In this document: piece after piece, positions 37,203 to 45,449 of the stretch
Layout: every line of letters starts with the position of its first letter
How positions within the stretch are numbered: position 1 is the stretch's first letter
NCBI GenBank assembly: GCA_013298565.1
Contig: JAAFIC010000002.1
Coordinates: forward strand, 1 to 64,000
Length of the DNA: 64,000 bases
Direction of reading: 5' to 3'
Source of the DNA: Alphaproteobacteria bacterium
Lineage (GTDB): Bacteria; Pseudomonadota; Alphaproteobacteria; Elsterales; Elsteraceae
Notes under the pieces: generated by a model
The model's input: the letters and a program-made list of their open reading frames with translations, nothing else
The model's database searches: none
What the model was told of the DNA's origin: nothing
Translations under genes and position numbers: made by a program

Positions 37203-38474
37203 TTATTCGCTGGGGGTCGTTTGCGCTAAGCGCCGGTCGGCCCGCAGGAGAGTTTCAAAGAGAACATCGGTGCCTTTGGCGACGGCATCGCGGTCGGCCC
37301 ACTCTTCCGGGCAATGACTACGCCCCCCCAAGCACGGCACAAAAATCATTGCCGACGGGGCAATATGGGCGAACCAAGCCATATCGTGCCCCGCGCCCGA
37401 GGCCAAATCCCGCTGCTTCAATCCGAGTTCGTCGGCAGCGTGACGAAAGTCGGCCATAAGCTGTGGATCGCTGGGGGCGGGCGGATTGTCTGAGACGGGC
37501 TTTAGAACCGCCGTTACGCCGACATGGTGTGTGGCAATTGCCGCGACATCGCCCTCAAGGGCCGCAAGAAACGCTGTGAGATCGGCCCGTACTTCTGAGC
37601 GAATATCCAGCAGTAAAGACATGAACTGCGGCACAACATTGGCCGCATTGGGGATAACCCGCGCTTCCCCAACGGTTGCCACAAAATGCCCGAGGCCGCG
37701 TGCCGATTGGCTCTCGGCCCGACGCCGAACCGCTAAAACTAGCTCCGCGCCGGCAACCAGCGCATCCGCGCGCGAAGCCATAGGCGTCGTTCCGGCATGA
37801 TCGGGGCGGCCCGTGACTTCGATCAACACGCGGGTAACGCCTGAAATTGCCGTCACCACGCCAATTTCTAACGTCTCATCTTCCAGTACCGGGCCTTGCT
37901 CGATATGGAGTTCTAGGAAAGCCGCAATGTTGGTTCGTTTAGCATCGGTCAGTCGTGTGCTATCCCCGCCCATACGGTCGATACCCGCCTGTAGGGTTTC
38001 ACCCGTATCGTTGGTTCGCGCGAGCATAGCATCGGTGAGCGTGCCAGCCACGGCACGGCTGCCCACGCAGGATAACCCGTAGGGGCTAACCTCTTCGGCC
38101 AAGCAATCGTAAATCTCAAGCGCATGGTCCAGTTCAATCGCCCGTTCTTGCAGAACACGGGCTACTTCTAACCCGGCGGCAACGCCCAGAATGCCATCGA
38201 AACGCCCGCCCTCCGGCACTGTATCGCTGTGCGAGCCAATAACGAGTGTGCCCAAACCGGTACGGCGGCCTTCTTTGCGGCCAATCAAGTTCCCTGCGGT
38301 ATCAAGCCGTACCGTTAGCCCCGCCGCGCGCATTCGGTTGGCGATAAGATCGCGCCCGGTGAGATAGAGGGCGGAAAAGGCACGCCGCGTCCACGGGCGA
38401 CCCGGCTCGGTAATATCCGCTAAATCCATCAGGTCGGCCCAAAGCCGATCAGCATTGATCGGGCGATTATCCAT
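37203..38474 (-). CDS. M20-type N-carbamoyl-L-amino acid amidohydrolase (predicted N-carbamoylglutamate)
   Basis: A 423-residue zinc hydrolase of the allantoate amidohydrolase/L-carbamoylase group. Metal-site motifs: IGSHSDTVPEGGRFDG (His82, Asp93), AEEVSPYG (Glu127-Glu128), LELHIEQGPVLE, and a C-terminal SGAGHDMAWFAHIAPSAMIFVPC. The dimerisation insert lies between. It would split N-carbamoyl-L-glutamate to glutamate, CO2 and ammonia at the end of the predicted pathway; allantoate or ureidopropionate are alternatives by sequence alone. The ATG at 38474 overlaps the end of the hydantoinase gene by 8 nt. Confidence 0.85.
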   Translation of the reverse strand: MDNRPINADRLWADLMDLADITEPGRPWTRRAFSALYLTGRDLIANRMRAAGLTVRLDTAGNLIGRKEGRRTGLGTLVIGSHSDTVPEGGRFDGILGVAAGLEVARVLQERAIELDHALEIYDCLAEEVSPYGLSCVGSRAVAGTLTDAMLARTNDTGETLQAGIDRMGGDSTRLTDAKRTNIAAFLELHIEQGPVLEDETLEIGVVTAISGVTRVLIEVTGRPDHAGTTPMASRADALVAGAELVLAVRRRAESQSARGLGHFVATVGEARVIPNAANVVPQFMSLLLDIRSEVRADLTAFLAALEGDVAAIATHHVGVTAVLKPVSDNPPAPSDPQLMADFRHAADELGLKQRDLASGAGHDMAWFAHIAPSAMIFVPCLGGRSHCPEEWADRDAVAKGTDVLFETLLRADRRLAQTTPSE

Positions 38475-39852
38475 GAATCGGGGCCTCCAGGCCAAGAGTG
38501 CGAAGCGGACGAATAAATTGCCCTGCGCCCGGCTTCGCTAAAACGCGCTGGCCATCGAAAATGGGCTGCCCCCGGTTCCAAGCCCCTGCCACTGTCCAGG
38601 GTAGCTTTAGCCCGTTATACGGACTCCAGCCGACAATCGTGTGCCCGCTGGCGGCGGCATCATAGGTTTTTGCATCCGGCAGCAGCACGCAAATATCGGC
38701 ATCGCGCCCGATCTTGAACGCCCCCTTGCGATCTGACAGGCGAAAATGCCGTGCGGGATTTTCGCTTAACAGCCGTGCGGCCATTGTTAAGGGAATCCCC
38801 CGCTCAACCAGCCCCTTAACCAGAAGCGGTACAAGCACTTCAAGCCCTGGCACCCCGGAACTGTTGGTGAGCATATCTGGGCGGGTTTTGCGGTCTTCCG
38901 ACCAGGCCACATGGTCGGTTGAGACCATTGTCACTTTGCCTTGCGCCAACCGCTGCCAAAGGGCTTCCACTTCGGCACGTGGCCGAATTGGCGGATTGAT
39001 TTTGGCTTTACCGCCCAGGCGGGCAACATCGTTTTCCTCATCAAGCGTTAGGTAATGAATGCAGCATTCGATGGTTGCGGCATACCCTTGCGCCCTATAG
39101 GCGGCGGCCATGTCGTAGCCCCGCGCCAAGGAGCAGTGAACAATATGTGCCGCGCACGCCGTGAGCGCGCCAATTTCATACACTTCCGCCGTTGCCAGAA
39201 CTTCGGTGAGGGGCGGACGCGATAGGCCATGCGCGCGCCAATCGGTAATGCCGTGCGCTTTTACCTGCGCGATATAGGCCTCTACGGTTTCATGATTTTC
39301 GTTGTGAACACCGGCGCTTAAGCCGAAAGGGGCAATCGCTGCGAAACATTCCGCCATCAATTTTGGCGGGATGCGGGGGAAGCGTTTGGGGTCGGTCCCA
39401 AAAGTAGAGAATTTGAATGCAGCAACCCCCGCGTCAACCATTTCGGCGATGCGTGAGGCACCTTCGGTTGGGTCGATTGTGCCGTAAAGCGCAAAATCAA
39501 CCCGCGCAGTCTGGCCTGCCGCTGCTGCTTTACTCTGCACAGCCTGCGCCGAAGCAATGAGTAACCCCTCATCATAGGGCATATCGACAATCGTCGTCAC
39601 CCCGCCCGCCGCAGCGGCATTGGTGGACCAAGCGAACCCTTCTTGGTCCTTTTGGCTTAGGGTGTGGGTTTGCGCGTCGATTGCACCGGGCATAATCAAT
39701 GCGCCTGGCAAAACATGGCGCGTGCGGGCTGCCGGTGCCTCGCCCTGTCCGATCAGGGCGATTGTCTCCCCGCGAACGGCAACGAAACCGTTTGGAATCA
39801 AGCGTTCTGGCGTAACAACCGTGCCCGATAAAACGAGATCGAAATCACTCAT
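38467..39852 (-). CDS. Hydantoinase/allantoinase-type amidohydrolase
   Basis: A 461-residue cyclic-amidohydrolase TIM barrel with a C-terminal beta-sandwich strand. Visible metal-site residues: H63, the carbamylated-lysine position K147 (AAFKFST), H183 (GVHNEN), H236/H239 (AAHIVHCS) and D313 (STDHVAW). The first ligand of the usual DxHxH is Gln61 (DAQTH), an odd substitution. Predicted role: opening hydantoin-5-propanoate to N-carbamoyl-L-glutamate for the next gene's enzyme. By sequence alone allantoinase or dihydropyrimidinase would also fit. Confidence 0.82.
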   Translation of the reverse strand: MSDFDLVLSGTVVTPERLIPNGFVAVRGETIALIGQGEAPAARTRHVLPGALIMPGAIDAQTHTLSQKDQEGFAWSTNAAAAGGVTTIVDMPYDEGLLIASAQAVQSKAAAAGQTARVDFALYGTIDPTEGASRIAEMVDAGVAAFKFSTFGTDPKRFPRIPPKLMAECFAAIAPFGLSAGVHNENHETVEAYIAQVKAHGITDWRAHGLSRPPLTEVLATAEVYEIGALTACAAHIVHCSLARGYDMAAAYRAQGYAATIECCIHYLTLDEENDVARLGGKAKINPPIRPRAEVEALWQRLAQGKVTMVSTDHVAWSEDRKTRPDMLTNSSGVPGLEVLVPLLVKGLVERGIPLTMAARLLSENPARHFRLSDRKGAFKIGRDADICVLLPDAKTYDAAASGHTIVGWSPYNGLKLPWTVAGAWNRGQPIFDGQRVLAKPGAGQFIRPLRTLGLEAPIHG

Positions 39853-39857
39853 GTGTT

Positions 39858-40610
39858 TTAGTCTCCAGAACCGGTTAAACCTAAGCGGCGTTTCAGGAAA
39901 TTTTCAAAATAGCCCATCAAATCGTAAAACAAGACCGCCATTAAACCAACTATCAGGCCGCCATGTAAAATGAATGCCATATTATCGGATAGAAGACCTG
40001 CAATAATTACTTCGCCCAATCCTTTGGCTGCAACGGTCGATCCGATTGTTGCTGTGCCGATATTGATAACCATAGCAATTTTAATACCCTCAACAATCAG
40101 CGGCAGGGCGAGGGGTAAATCGACTTTTCGCAAGCGCTGTCCAGCCGTCATGCCCATGCCATCAGCCGCTTCGGTGATCTGTTCCGGCACGCGCTGCAAA
40201 CCGGCTACGGAGTTTTCAAAAATCGGCAGCAACCCATAGAGGAAGAGGGCGATGAGGGTTGGTGCAACGCCGAAACCTACCGCCGGTACGGCCAGTGCTA
40301 GAACGGCAACCGGCGGAAAAGTCTGGCCCGTATTTGTCAGAACGCGCGACAGCGGCAGAAACTCCGCTCCGCTTGGACGGGTTACAAAAATTGCAGCCGC
40401 AATGGCGACGATCGCCCCGGCACTGGTTGCAATCAACACGAGGCCAAGATGGGAGACCGTCAGCCAGAGCAGACTGTCGTAGGGATAAATCGGTGGCGCA
40501 TCAGGCCGATTGAGCCACCGAAACAGCCCGATAAAGAGTTCCGGCGCTAAGATAAGAACCCCGAGACAGCCCGCTAAAACGGCTCGGAACAACAGCGCGC
40601 CGCCCTTCAT
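39858..40610 (-). CDS. OpuB/OpuC-type ABC transporter permease
   Basis: A 250-residue inner-membrane permease with about six helices and the EAA loop (EAADGMGMTAGQRLRKVDLPLALPLIVEGI). It is of the quaternary-amine (betaine/choline/osmoprotectant) subfamily: GVAPTLIALFLYGLLPIFENSVAGL and NIGTATIGSTVAAKGLGEVII are typical of OpuBB/ProW-like proteins. It overlaps the ATPase gene by 4 nt. Ergothioneine is a trimethylbetaine, and ergothioneine importers of the OpuC class are known, so that cargo is inferred here. Confidence 0.85.
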   Translation of the reverse strand: MKGGALLFRAVLAGCLGVLILAPELFIGLFRWLNRPDAPPIYPYDSLLWLTVSHLGLVLIATSAGAIVAIAAAIFVTRPSGAEFLPLSRVLTNTGQTFPPVAVLALAVPAVGFGVAPTLIALFLYGLLPIFENSVAGLQRVPEQITEAADGMGMTAGQRLRKVDLPLALPLIVEGIKIAMVINIGTATIGSTVAAKGLGEVIIAGLLSDNMAFILHGGLIVGLMAVLFYDLMGYFENFLKRRLGLTGSGD

Positions 40611-41545
40611 GGCCGTCGGCCTTGGGCGAGTAATGCGTCGAGCGTGATTTGGCCTAACTGGCGTCCGTCCGAATCAACAACGGACGCTACTTTAAGCCCG
40701 CGCCAAACAAACTCTGCCAAAGCATCGCGCAGGCTTAAGGTTGCTGGTAGCGTTTCCGCCCCGATAGTATCCCCAGGCACAGCAAAGTCGGCCAGTTGTT
40801 TCAACGACATGAGCTTGAGAGACCGATCTAGGGTTCCGGTTAATTGGCTCGTAAACGGGTCTTTTGGCTCAGTCAGAATGGTGGTCGGGCTGCCAAAATC
40901 GACCAGTTTTCCCTGCTTCATAACGGCAATGCGATGACCGAGGTGAAACGCCTCGTCCATATCGTGCGTCACCAACACAATTGATGTGCCGAACCGACGT
41001 TGAATATCGAGAAGATCATCTTGCGCCTTGGCGCGAATAACAGGATCGAGCGCGCCAAACGGTTCATCCATCAGCAAAAGTTCTGGCTCTGCGGCCAAGG
41101 CTCGGGCCACGCCAACCCGTTGTTGCTGCCCGCCCGACAGTTGATGGGGGTATTTATGAGCAAAGGTTTCTGGGGGTAAGTGAAACAGCGTTAGCAATTC
41201 TTCTACACGACCAGCAATGCGCGCCTTGGGCCACCCGAGCAAGTTCGGAACAGTGGCGATATTATCGGCAACCGTGTAATGCGGAAAAAGCCCATGCCCT
41301 TGAATAGCGTACCCGATGCGACGACGGAGTTCGGTTGCCGGTAAACTGGCTGTATCCAGCCCATTAATCAATATCCGCCCCGATGTTGGTGGGATCAGGC
41401 GATTGATCATGCGGAGCAAGGTAGATTTACCCGACCCTGACGTGCCGACAATGACAGTAATACTATTAGGCTCCAGTGACATCGACACATGATCGACCGC
41501 CACCATAGTCCCATAGATTTTTGAAACGTCTTCGATTGTAATCAT
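40607..41545 (-). CDS. OpuB/OpuC-type ABC transporter ATP-binding protein
   Basis: A 312-residue ATPase: Walker A GTSGSGKST, signature LSGGQQQRVGVARAL, Walker B LLLMDEPFGALD and the H-loop VLVTHDMDEA. The last 65 residues resemble a partial CBS-type regulatory tail, as in OpuAA/OpuCA proteins. Overlaps both permease genes by 4 nt, so the three are translationally coupled. Drives uptake of a quaternary amine, probably ergothioneine. Confidence 0.88.
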   Translation of the reverse strand: MITIEDVSKIYGTMVAVDHVSMSLEPNSITVIVGTSGSGKSTLLRMINRLIPPTSGRILINGLDTASLPATELRRRIGYAIQGHGLFPHYTVADNIATVPNLLGWPKARIAGRVEELLTLFHLPPETFAHKYPHQLSGGQQQRVGVARALAAEPELLLMDEPFGALDPVIRAKAQDDLLDIQRRFGTSIVLVTHDMDEAFHLGHRIAVMKQGKLVDFGSPTTILTEPKDPFTSQLTGTLDRSLKLMSLKQLADFAVPGDTIGAETLPATLSLRDALAEFVWRGLKVASVVDSDGRQLGQITLDALLAQGRRP

Positions 41546-42696
41546 GGTGCGGATGACCTCGTAATATCGACGATAGCGTCGAGTAACACGGCGGCGGTAA
41601 AGGCAAGAACAACCGTTGGAATAGCACCGAGGAGCACAAGATCAGTCGCGGTTTGATTGATGCCTTGGAAAACAAAGGCACCAAAGCCGCCGCCACCAAT
41701 CAAGCCTGCAATCGTCACCATACCGATGCTTTGCACAAGTACGATCCGAATGCCGGTTAAAATTACGGGCAATGCTAACGGTAAATCGACCTTAAATAAA
41801 ACCTGGCGCGCGCTAAGGCCCATGCCAAAAGCCGCATCGCGCACAGTGGGAGTTACGCCCTCAAGCCCAACCACTGTATTGGCGACAACTGGCAATAGCG
41901 CATACAGAACGAGTGCGATCAGCGCCGGTGTTGCCCCAATTCCTCGAATTCCAAGTTCAGCGGCCAACGGCACATGAGTTGCCAGATAGGTGAGGGGCAG
42001 CATCAGCAACCCGAACAGCGCAATGCTGGGAATAGTTTGAATAAGACTTAAAGTCTGCAAAACCGCTGCCCGAACGCGCGGAACGAGCGCGCAAAAAACG
42101 CCTAACGGCAGCCCCAAAACCAACGCAATTGCAAGCGACCCAAGGGATAATCGAACATGCTGAGCCGCTTCCCGCCAGAATTGGTCCGAGCGCCCGGCAA
42201 ACTCCCGCATGACCGACAAATCATTCAGCCAACCGCTGGCAAAGAAGGCAATGAAACACACCGAAAACCCGCCAAAAACCATCAATCGGCGCGCAATCGT
42301 TAGTTTAACGCGCACTAAGGCATCCGCCATCATCAAGAGGGCGAAGGTTAAAAGCACCCAAAAACTTCCGCCAATAGAAACGCGCGCCGCCGGGCTACCC
42401 TGCACAAGCTGAGTGGCAATCATCCCAAGAGTCAGGGGCAGGCTCAGAATTAATAGGCTTGCAGCAGCAAACCGAAATCGGGGCGCTATCTTAAATGTTG
42501 CCGCACTGGCCGCTATGAGCAGCACAATAAGTAAAGCCAAGCCGGGTCCAGACTCGAGGAACCACGCAAGCGAGCGGTTCTGCCCTGCCGCAATACGATT
42601 AGCTTTGTGAACAACGAGCGGCATCCAAAAGATTGCGCCCGCGCCTAGGACGGTTAGAGCCGTTCCCAGCCGATCAATTCGGTTTGAAAAGACCAC
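41542..42696 (-). CDS. OpuB/OpuC-type ABC transporter permease (extended)
   Basis: A 384-residue permease. The C-terminal 210 residues are a standard BPD permease with the EAA loop (RDAAFGMGLSARQVLFKVDLPLALPVILTGI) and GGGGFGAFVFQGINQTA. The first 170 residues add roughly four more hydrophobic helices not found in minimal family members. The second permease of the quaternary-amine importer, giving a heterodimeric pore with the 39858-40610 gene. It overlaps the ATPase gene by 4 nt; the binding-protein gene lies 73 bp upstream. Confidence 0.85.
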   Translation of the reverse strand: MVFSNRIDRLGTALTVLGAGAIFWMPLVVHKANRIAAGQNRSLAWFLESGPGLALLIVLLIAASAATFKIAPRFRFAAASLLILSLPLTLGMIATQLVQGSPAARVSIGGSFWVLLTFALLMMADALVRVKLTIARRLMVFGGFSVCFIAFFASGWLNDLSVMREFAGRSDQFWREAAQHVRLSLGSLAIALVLGLPLGVFCALVPRVRAAVLQTLSLIQTIPSIALFGLLMLPLTYLATHVPLAAELGIRGIGATPALIALVLYALLPVVANTVVGLEGVTPTVRDAAFGMGLSARQVLFKVDLPLALPVILTGIRIVLVQSIGMVTIAGLIGGGGFGAFVFQGINQTATDLVLLGAIPTVVLAFTAAVLLDAIVDITRSSAP

Positions 42697-42769
42697 AGGC
42701 GATACCTTCCAAAATGGGAGTAAGTGACCTTACTCCCCGTTGATAGGGTAGGGTTATTGGGCGATAAGG

Positions 42770-43675
42770 CTATTTTATAAAGCCGTTCGAGGTTAAGAAA
42801 GATTTCGCGACCGCCCGGCTTGTTTCCCCCTCGACTTGAATGCGCGCGTTCAGCTTACGCAGCATATCGCCGTCCAGTTTTGCAAAAACCGGCGCTAGAA
42901 TTTCAGCAATCTTCGGGTTTGCCTTCAGCACCGCCTCACGCACGAGCGGGGCAGGAGCATAGACTTGCTGAACATTCTTATCGTCGCTCATCACGACAAG
43001 CCCTGCGGGTTCAATGGCCCCATCGGTACCATAAACCATGGCGGTATTAACGCCGTTGGTTTGATCGGCGGCGGCCTTAATCGTTGCTGCCGTGTCGCCA
43101 CCCGACAAAACAACCATTTGTTCAGGCTTCAGGGCAAAAGCATAGGTCGTCTGGAAAGCAGGCAGCGCACCCGCCGAGGTAACGAACTCGGTTGAAGCGA
43201 CGAGCTTAACCTTGCCGCCGCCTGCAACCCATTTTCCGAAGTCACTCATCGTCTTGATTTTATTGGACGTTGCAACTTCTTTGCGAATTGCAAGTGCCCA
43301 GGTATTATTTGCGGGTGCGTTGGGGAGCCACACGATTTTATTGGCATCGTAATCGAGCTTTTTTGCAAGCTCATAGCCCTTTTTCATGTCGCGCCAAGAA
43401 TCGTCGGCAGCCTTATCGAAAAAGAAGGCGGCATTCCCAGTGTACTCAGCGTAAATATCAATTTCGCCCGCCGTAATAGCTTTCCGAACAACGGGCGTTC
43501 CGCCAAGAGAAATACGATCCGTAACACCAACACCATTCGCTTGAAGGGCTAGAAAAATTACATTTCCCAATAAACCCCCTTCTGTGTCGATTTTGGAAGA
43601 AACAACGATGTCTTTCGCAAAAGCAGACAGTGACGTTGCCGCAAGAAGTGTTCCAATAAGCAAAGATTTCAACAT
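42770..43675 (-). CDS. Quaternary-amine ABC transporter substrate-binding protein
   Basis: A 301-residue periplasmic protein with a signal peptide (MLKSLLIGTLLAATSLSAFAK, cleavage after AFA). The mature part is OpuAC/ProX-like: DIVVSSKIDTEGGLLGNVIF, IYAEYTGNAAFFFD, NNTWALAIRK and GGDTAATIKAADQ-type segments. The start at 43675 was chosen by the signal peptide, with AGGGGA upstream. It would capture ergothioneine for import. Which residues form the betaine-binding cage cannot be judged without a structural alignment. Confidence 0.87.
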   Translation of the reverse strand: MLKSLLIGTLLAATSLSAFAKDIVVSSKIDTEGGLLGNVIFLALQANGVGVTDRISLGGTPVVRKAITAGEIDIYAEYTGNAAFFFDKAADDSWRDMKKGYELAKKLDYDANKIVWLPNAPANNTWALAIRKEVATSNKIKTMSDFGKWVAGGGKVKLVASTEFVTSAGALPAFQTTYAFALKPEQMVVLSGGDTAATIKAAADQTNGVNTAMVYGTDGAIEPAGLVVMSDDKNVQQVYAPAPLVREAVLKANPKIAEILAPVFAKLDGDMLRKLNARIQVEGETSRAVAKSFLTSNGFIK

Positions 43676-43751
43676 TTTATTTCCCCTGTTCTTGCAACGG
43701 TTTTGGCATTCAGTTTGTCGTTGTTGCATTGCAACAAACCTACGGTCATGG

Positions 43752-45311
43752 TTAGGCTAAAGTACGCAACGGCAAGGTGGTGCCGAAGCGGCTCCACTGG
43801 CTCTCGTGTTGCTTGAGGCTGCTTATAACAGCTTCAACAACGCCCGTTATCGGCTGATCGTTTGGCGCAAAGGACAAATGTTCACGGACGGCATTTTTTA
43901 AGGCACCTTGCGCTTCGGGAAGAGAATGGCCGTTCAAATCGGCTGCCTGCGCCCCCAAAATGGCGAGCGCCGCTGCCATTCGCTCCCCGAGTTCTATTTG
44001 CCGATCCAGTCGCCGCAAAGAAAGGCTGTGATGCAAGGCCTCATCCTCCAGCCCATCAGCAAGCACAAGCGGCATCATCGCCACCGGGTCGCAGTTGGCC
44101 ATAGCCTCGCTCACGGTTGCCCCGCATAATTTAAGGAAAGGGCCGAAACCGGTCATAGTTGCGCCAGGAACGACCAAATTTGCCGGTAAACCGGCCCGGC
44201 GACCATTGGTTAGCTGCACCGCGTGGTTGAAGCCATTGCGGATGGCGTGCGCCAGGGCCGAGCGAACGGTTTCCAAATGGAGCGCCAAACTGAGCAGGTG
44301 CGAGCCACCAGACGTGCATATGCTGCCGTTCAGAACCAAAGGATTTTCATCGGGTTCCGCGCTCAACGCTTCGATTTCGTCGCATAGCGCCGCCAGTCGA
44401 TCGTAGATTGGACCGAAAATCTGAGGAATAAACCTAAGCGCTAGCGGATCGTGGACCGTCGGTTCCAGCGGCCAAGTCAGTTGAACCGCATGGTCGGCAA
44501 GCCAAGCCCCAACTTTAGCCGTTCCATTCCGCCCTAACTGCGCCGCGCCCTGCCACGGTTGGGGAGACGCCTTCAAACTAATAGCGGCCAGGCTGATTGC
44601 CAGCAGCAATCGGTCCAACATCTGTCGGGCTGCGCGGGCGGAGACCAGCGCGTGAGCAACGGTTACTGTATTGTGGCTAATCATGGCGATCACATCTTTG
44701 CCCTGCCACACGTGCGGAACAAGGCCGCTGTTCGCCAGCAAAGTTTGCATCGGCCAGCGCTCACCCTCCTGCCAGCCATACCCTTGCCCCGCCAGCGCGC
44801 CACCAAGCTGGCCGTTCGGTAAAATGTCGCCGCATCCGATAGATCCCTCTTGCTGAACCTCGGGGGTGATGCCAGTTGACAGCAGTTTACTCAAATAGTC
44901 GGCCAGCGCTGGGGACGCTCCTGATCGGCCTGTTAGTAGTGTATTGAGTTTTAGGATCATCGCCAGACGCACGGTTGCGACGGGGTAGGCTGCGCCGAAA
45001 GCGGCCATATGCGCCGCTAACATGCCGCGCGTCATTGTTTCTTGTTGTTCGATAGAAAAGCAACTCGATTTCAGCGCGCCAACGCCGCGTGAAACGCCAT
45101 AAATTGCTTGCCCTGCTGCGATTGAATTTTTAATGATTTCATAGGCTTGCGCCACTTGCCAAAGCGCCATCGGGTCAACATAAATCGGAACGGGTTTCCC
45201 GGCTAATGCTAATAGCCTGTGGACGGGAATAGGGTGCCCTCTCAAGCATCCGATCTCGGTCATCGGACCCTGATGGTGCGCGATATCAAGAGCGGCGGGA
45301 GTGCGTGACAC
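43752..45311 (-). CDS. MIO-less ammonia-lyase homologue, predicted ergothionase
   Basis: A 519-residue member of the histidine/phenylalanine ammonia-lyase superfamily. Lyase landmarks: IYGVSRGVGAL (Tyr71, as in YGVNTGFG), the NSG-to-QLTW helices, and the DENPLVLNG region. At the cofactor site the usual GSVGASGDL reads GSIGCGDIL (156-164): the Ala-Ser-Gly triad that cyclises to MIO is gone. It therefore cannot be an ordinary HutH. Ergothionases, as I recall, are lyase-fold enzymes that eliminate trimethylamine without MIO, giving thiourocanate. First gene of the operon. The GTG at 45311 has GGAGAG upstream; ATG 45263 is an alternative start. Confidence 0.8.
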   Translation of the reverse strand: MSRTPAALDIAHHQGPMTEIGCLRGHPIPVHRLLALAGKPVPIYVDPMALWQVAQAYEIIKNSIAAGQAIYGVSRGVGALKSSCFSIEQQETMTRGMLAAHMAAFGAAYPVATVRLAMILKLNTLLTGRSGASPALADYLSKLLSTGITPEVQQEGSIGCGDILPNGQLGGALAGQGYGWQEGERWPMQTLLANSGLVPHVWQGKDVIAMISHNTVTVAHALVSARAARQMLDRLLLAISLAAISLKASPQPWQGAAQLGRNGTAKVGAWLADHAVQLTWPLEPTVHDPLALRFIPQIFGPIYDRLAALCDEIEALSAEPDENPLVLNGSICTSGGSHLLSLALHLETVRSALAHAIRNGFNHAVQLTNGRRAGLPANLVVPGATMTGFGPFLKLCGATVSEAMANCDPVAMMPLVLADGLEDEALHHSLSLRRLDRQIELGERMAAALAILGAQAADLNGHSLPEAQGALKNAVREHLSFAPNDQPITGVVEAVISSLKQHESQWSRFGTTLPLRTLA

Positions 45312-45349
45312 GGGGGTAATCTCTCCACGTCAACTGAAGTAAGTTATTA

Positions 45350-45355
45350 ATTATA
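45350..45355 (-). promoter_or_regulatory. Consensus -10 box for the ergothioneine-type operon
   Basis: TATAAT on the minus strand, 39-44 nt before the GTG start of the lyase gene. A poorly matching -35 position (GTCAAG, 17 nt upstream) suggests activator dependence, fitting the divergent LysR gene. Confidence 0.55.
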
Positions 45356-45373
45356 GCGCTCATTTTTCGCGGC

Positions 45374-45379
45374 TTGACA
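45374..45379 (+). promoter_or_regulatory. Perfect -35 hexamer (TTGACA) toward the LysR gene
   Basis: TTGACA is followed 17-18 nt later by CCATAT-like sequence that overlaps the dyad at 45399-45419. Occupancy of that dyad would block this promoter, as expected for LysR autoregulation. Confidence 0.45.
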
Positions 45380-45398
45380 TATCCCAAAATTCGGACAC

Positions 45399-45419
45399 CA
45401 TATGCACATAGAGCATATG
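45399..45419. promoter_or_regulatory. Inverted repeat CATATGC-N7-GCATATG, candidate LysR operator
   Basis: A perfect 7-bp dyad between the lyase gene and the divergent LysR gene. It contains a T-N11-A core (TGC...GCA), the classic LysR-type recognition pattern. It lies about 45 bp upstream of the operon's -10 box, in the usual activator position. Confidence 0.6.
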
Positions 45420-45449
45420 TGATGATACTTTTGAGAGATCGGTCAGAAA

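Noticed and set aside
37203-39852. Allantoin degradation pair (allantoinase plus allantoate amidohydrolase)
   Set aside because: Possible by family alone, but the genes are embedded in one operon with a lyase and a urocanase homologue, and the hydantoinase-like metal site is atypical; no ureidoglycolate or glyoxylate genes are nearby.
34417-45311. Histidine utilisation (hut) operon
   Set aside because: Lyase and urocanase homologues are present, but the MIO triad is missing, urocanase-specific residues are altered, and hutI/hutG/hutF/hutC are absent, while hydantoinase, carbamoylase, DUF917 and a betaine-type importer are present.
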